64,000 nucleotides of DNA from positions 2,790,001 to 2,854,000 of the forward strand of contig SRSI01000050.1 in NCBI GenBank assembly GCA_005656395.1, read 5' to 3'. The notes beneath the pieces are model-generated. The model saw only the letters and a list, made by a program, of their open reading frames with translations, was not told the origin of the DNA and did no database searches. Positions 62,070 through 64,000 of the stretch are shown piece by piece; position 1 is the stretch's first letter, and each line of letters begins with the position of its first letter. Position numbers and translations under genes: made by a program. Source of the DNA: Strongyloides papillosus. Its lineage: Eukaryota; Nematoda; Chromadorea; Rhabditida; Strongyloididae.

Positions 62070-62250
62070 ATCATTCATTTCTTTCAAGATATTGTCTAAC
62101 CAACATAATAATGACACTCTGAATATTTTTTCCAATAGAAATTCTTGGAAAAATTAAAGGTTGTTAATATCCTTAGTAATTGGAAATTTGACTACCATAG
62201 TAATTTATCTCTAAGTCATGTCTGGAGGTTTCCAATGCTTAATAATAGTT
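62070..62250 (-). pseudogene. Relic segment of the F-box tandem unit, second copy
   Basis: Matches the segments at 60480-60660 and 63640-63830. Stops in all frames prevent a coding assignment. Confidence 0.45.
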
Positions 62251-62483
62251 GATAAAAGTAGTTAAATTATGGAAATATTATCAATAAGTAAATTAGTATT
62301 AACAATAACATATTATTTTTCCATTTATTGTATGATATTCTATGTTTCTAATTATTGCAGTAAAAATACGGATATAAAATTTTATTTTAGTATCAAAAAT
62401 AATAAAAAGAAAGGAAATAACATTGATCTATTAATTATTAAACTTATAAAAACATTAAATATCCATTGGCAAAATTTATTTTG

Positions 62484-63489
62484 TTAAAACGACTGAATAC
62501 AGAGCTGTTTACAATTTCTTTTATATAATATAGAATTCTCGTGTTCGACTCCACACTTTGTACATTTAATAGAAGACTTTATCGAATACAGATTACGATT
62601 ACTTCCTTCGACTAAATTATTGTTGAACTTTATTTTATCAAAAAACTTCCTGTAAAACTTCCGCCCAAAATCACCAAATTTAACAACCTCGAGGAAAAGT
62701 AATTTAAACCGCTTACGGCCACATGTACTCTCAGGATTAAAAAATCCATGTTTAAATAGATAATTCATTATTTGAATATCAAGTGGCTCAAGAGTATTAG
62801 CAGAAACATTCTCGTATTCTAACATGGGATTTCCAGTAAGGAGATCCATTGCAATTTTCCTCCCAACTGAATGGGACCCATCTTCTTCAAAGAGTCCCAA
62901 TTTTCTAAGAGATTCTTTTTTAAGAAAATGTCCATCATAAAGTATTCCAACCTTTTTACTGCTCTTAATTCCAATATAAAGACGCATCTTGCGGGATCTT
63001 CCATTTGGTAATCTAGTGGAAAAATTATACTTAGAAAAGTCTCCGCCAGAGTTACTTTCATATTGTATGGATATGTATTCTCCATTCGACCCATTTCTAA
63101 GACAGAGCTCTTTGATTTCCGTAAAATCTAAAATTTTTAAAAAATTTTCATACTCATCATCACCATTAAACAAAATCTTAAAATAAATTTTCTATTCATT
63201 TATTTGTAAAAGTTGAAAATAAACTTACATGTTTTAAAGATCCTCTTCCTCCTACATTTCCAGTGAGCATTAAGCGATATAAAACGCTGGATATTTTAGA
63301 TCCATCATAACCAATTGTCATAGAATATGCTTTTGGTCTGTCCAAAGTTTGAATATTTTTTGCAATTGTCAAATAAAAATCCCTACAGACAAGTTTAAGA
63401 TCCTTCAAAGTTTCCCAATCCAATTTTTTTAAAATTTGAAGCTTGAAATTTTCAGGTAAGGATACAAAATCTATTGTAGACTTATCCAT
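62484..63489 (-). CDS. F-box protein, intact, third tandem copy
   Basis: Exons 63489-63229 and 63176-62484 (52-bp intron) give 317 residues. The F-box is near the N terminus (LPENFKLQILKKLDWETL, then LVCRDFYLTI). The C-terminal part keeps KKESLRKLGLFE, MDLLTGNPMLEYE and a CTKCGVEHE segment. An acceptor-like TTTATAG lies 7 nt before the ATG. It differs from the middle copy throughout, so the duplication is old. Copies start at 60322, 61922 and 63489, a spacing of about 1.6 kb. Confidence 0.8.
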
Positions 63490-63639
63490 TGTAACTCTAT
63501 AAAATAAAGTAGACAAATATTAATAAGTTTTCATAAATTTATTGCAAGTATAAAAACAACAACAAAAGAAATGAAACAATTTAGAGATAAAATCGCTACA
63601 AAAAGCAAAAAAAAATTTACTGTAATCACTCTAAATACC

Positions 63640-64000
63640 ATTAATTCTCTTGAAGATGTTGTCAATCAAACATAACAACGACACTTTGGATATTTTTCCA
63701 ATAGAGATTTTTGGGAAAAAAAATTGAAGGTTCACCAATATCATTACTAATTGGAATTTTGACAATTCTATTAGTGTTATCTTGAAGTCACACCTGAAGA
63801 TTTTTAATGTTTCTACAGGTATCGTAGTTATCCTCACAATAAACATGTAAAACTAATTCATATTCATCATCCTTCATTATTTTATAAAGATCAGGATTTT
63901 TAATGGATTTTGAAGTGTGAGTTCAGATAAAATCTTCAATTTTTTTCTCGTCACCATTTTACAACATCAACTCTTGTCTTTTTTTGCTCGGCAAGCCATA
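63640..64000 (-). pseudogene. Relic of a further F-box-cluster gene, runs off window
   Basis: The minus strand holds protein-like stretches (for example KSIKNPDLYKIMKDDEYEL) separated by stops, and its left part is the third copy of the segment at 60480 and 62070. It is probably the degraded 3' end of another member of the array that continues beyond the window. Confidence 0.4.

Noticed and set aside
1..64000. CRISPR array or bacterial operon
   Set aside because: No regularly spaced short repeats; introns, 5S and tRNA genes and protein families are those of a nematode.

Overview
The window looks like a chromosome segment from a parasitic nematode, most likely Strongyloides or a close relative. 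The evidence is very AT-rich DNA, tiny introns of about 40-55 bp with GTAAGT donors and TTTTAG/TTTCAG acceptors, acceptor-like sequence just upstream of several start codons (as expected with trans-splicing), a nematode cuticle collagen, a RIO1 kinase gene and a tandem F-box array. The species is an inference.

The dominant structure is a giant imperfect inverted repeat. The left arm is about 1.73-18.34 kb and the right arm about 21.33-36.61 kb, around a spacer of about 3 kb. Reading outward from the centre, each arm carries a small secreted six-cysteine (CS-alpha-beta-like) peptide gene, a tRNA-Asp, a tRNA-Gly, a 5S rRNA gene, a repeat-rich stretch, a large receptor-type tyrosine phosphatase gene, a decayed gene and a gene for a secreted/membrane protein. 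A third six-cysteine gene lies in the spacer. The phosphatase proteins are almost identical between arms, while the outer and innermost ends have diverged. The arms differ in informative ways: the left tRNA-Asp is split by a 1,288-bp transposon-like insertion flanked by a 9-bp target duplication, and the right outer gene has a frameshift. The left arm ends about 440 bp from a 5S relic, and the right arm ends next to a tRNA-Ala.

The sequence outside the arms is single-copy. On the left (1-1.7 kb) lie a decayed P-loop NTPase gene and the 5S relic. To the right (36.6-44.5 kb) come tRNA-Ala, a divergent PPP-family phosphatase, a cuticle collagen, a frameshifted coiled-coil gene, a secreted proline/glycine-rich protein and a flavin monooxygenase-like gene. 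A gene-poor region of about 6.8 kb (44.5-51.3 kb) separates the leftward monooxygenase gene from the rightward RIO1 kinase gene, and its base skew flips near 49.6 kb. A lysine/glutamate-rich MAP7-like gene, a small secreted peptide gene and a 1.6-kb-unit tandem array of F-box genes (one broken, two intact, plus relics) fill the rest.

The phosphatase has its two catalytic domains in an unusual state: the membrane-proximal domain has lost its catalytic Cys, Arg and WPD Asp, while the distal domain keeps all of them. Exon joins were derived by hand from frame continuity and splice motifs. Isolated one-base frameshifts could be assembly errors.
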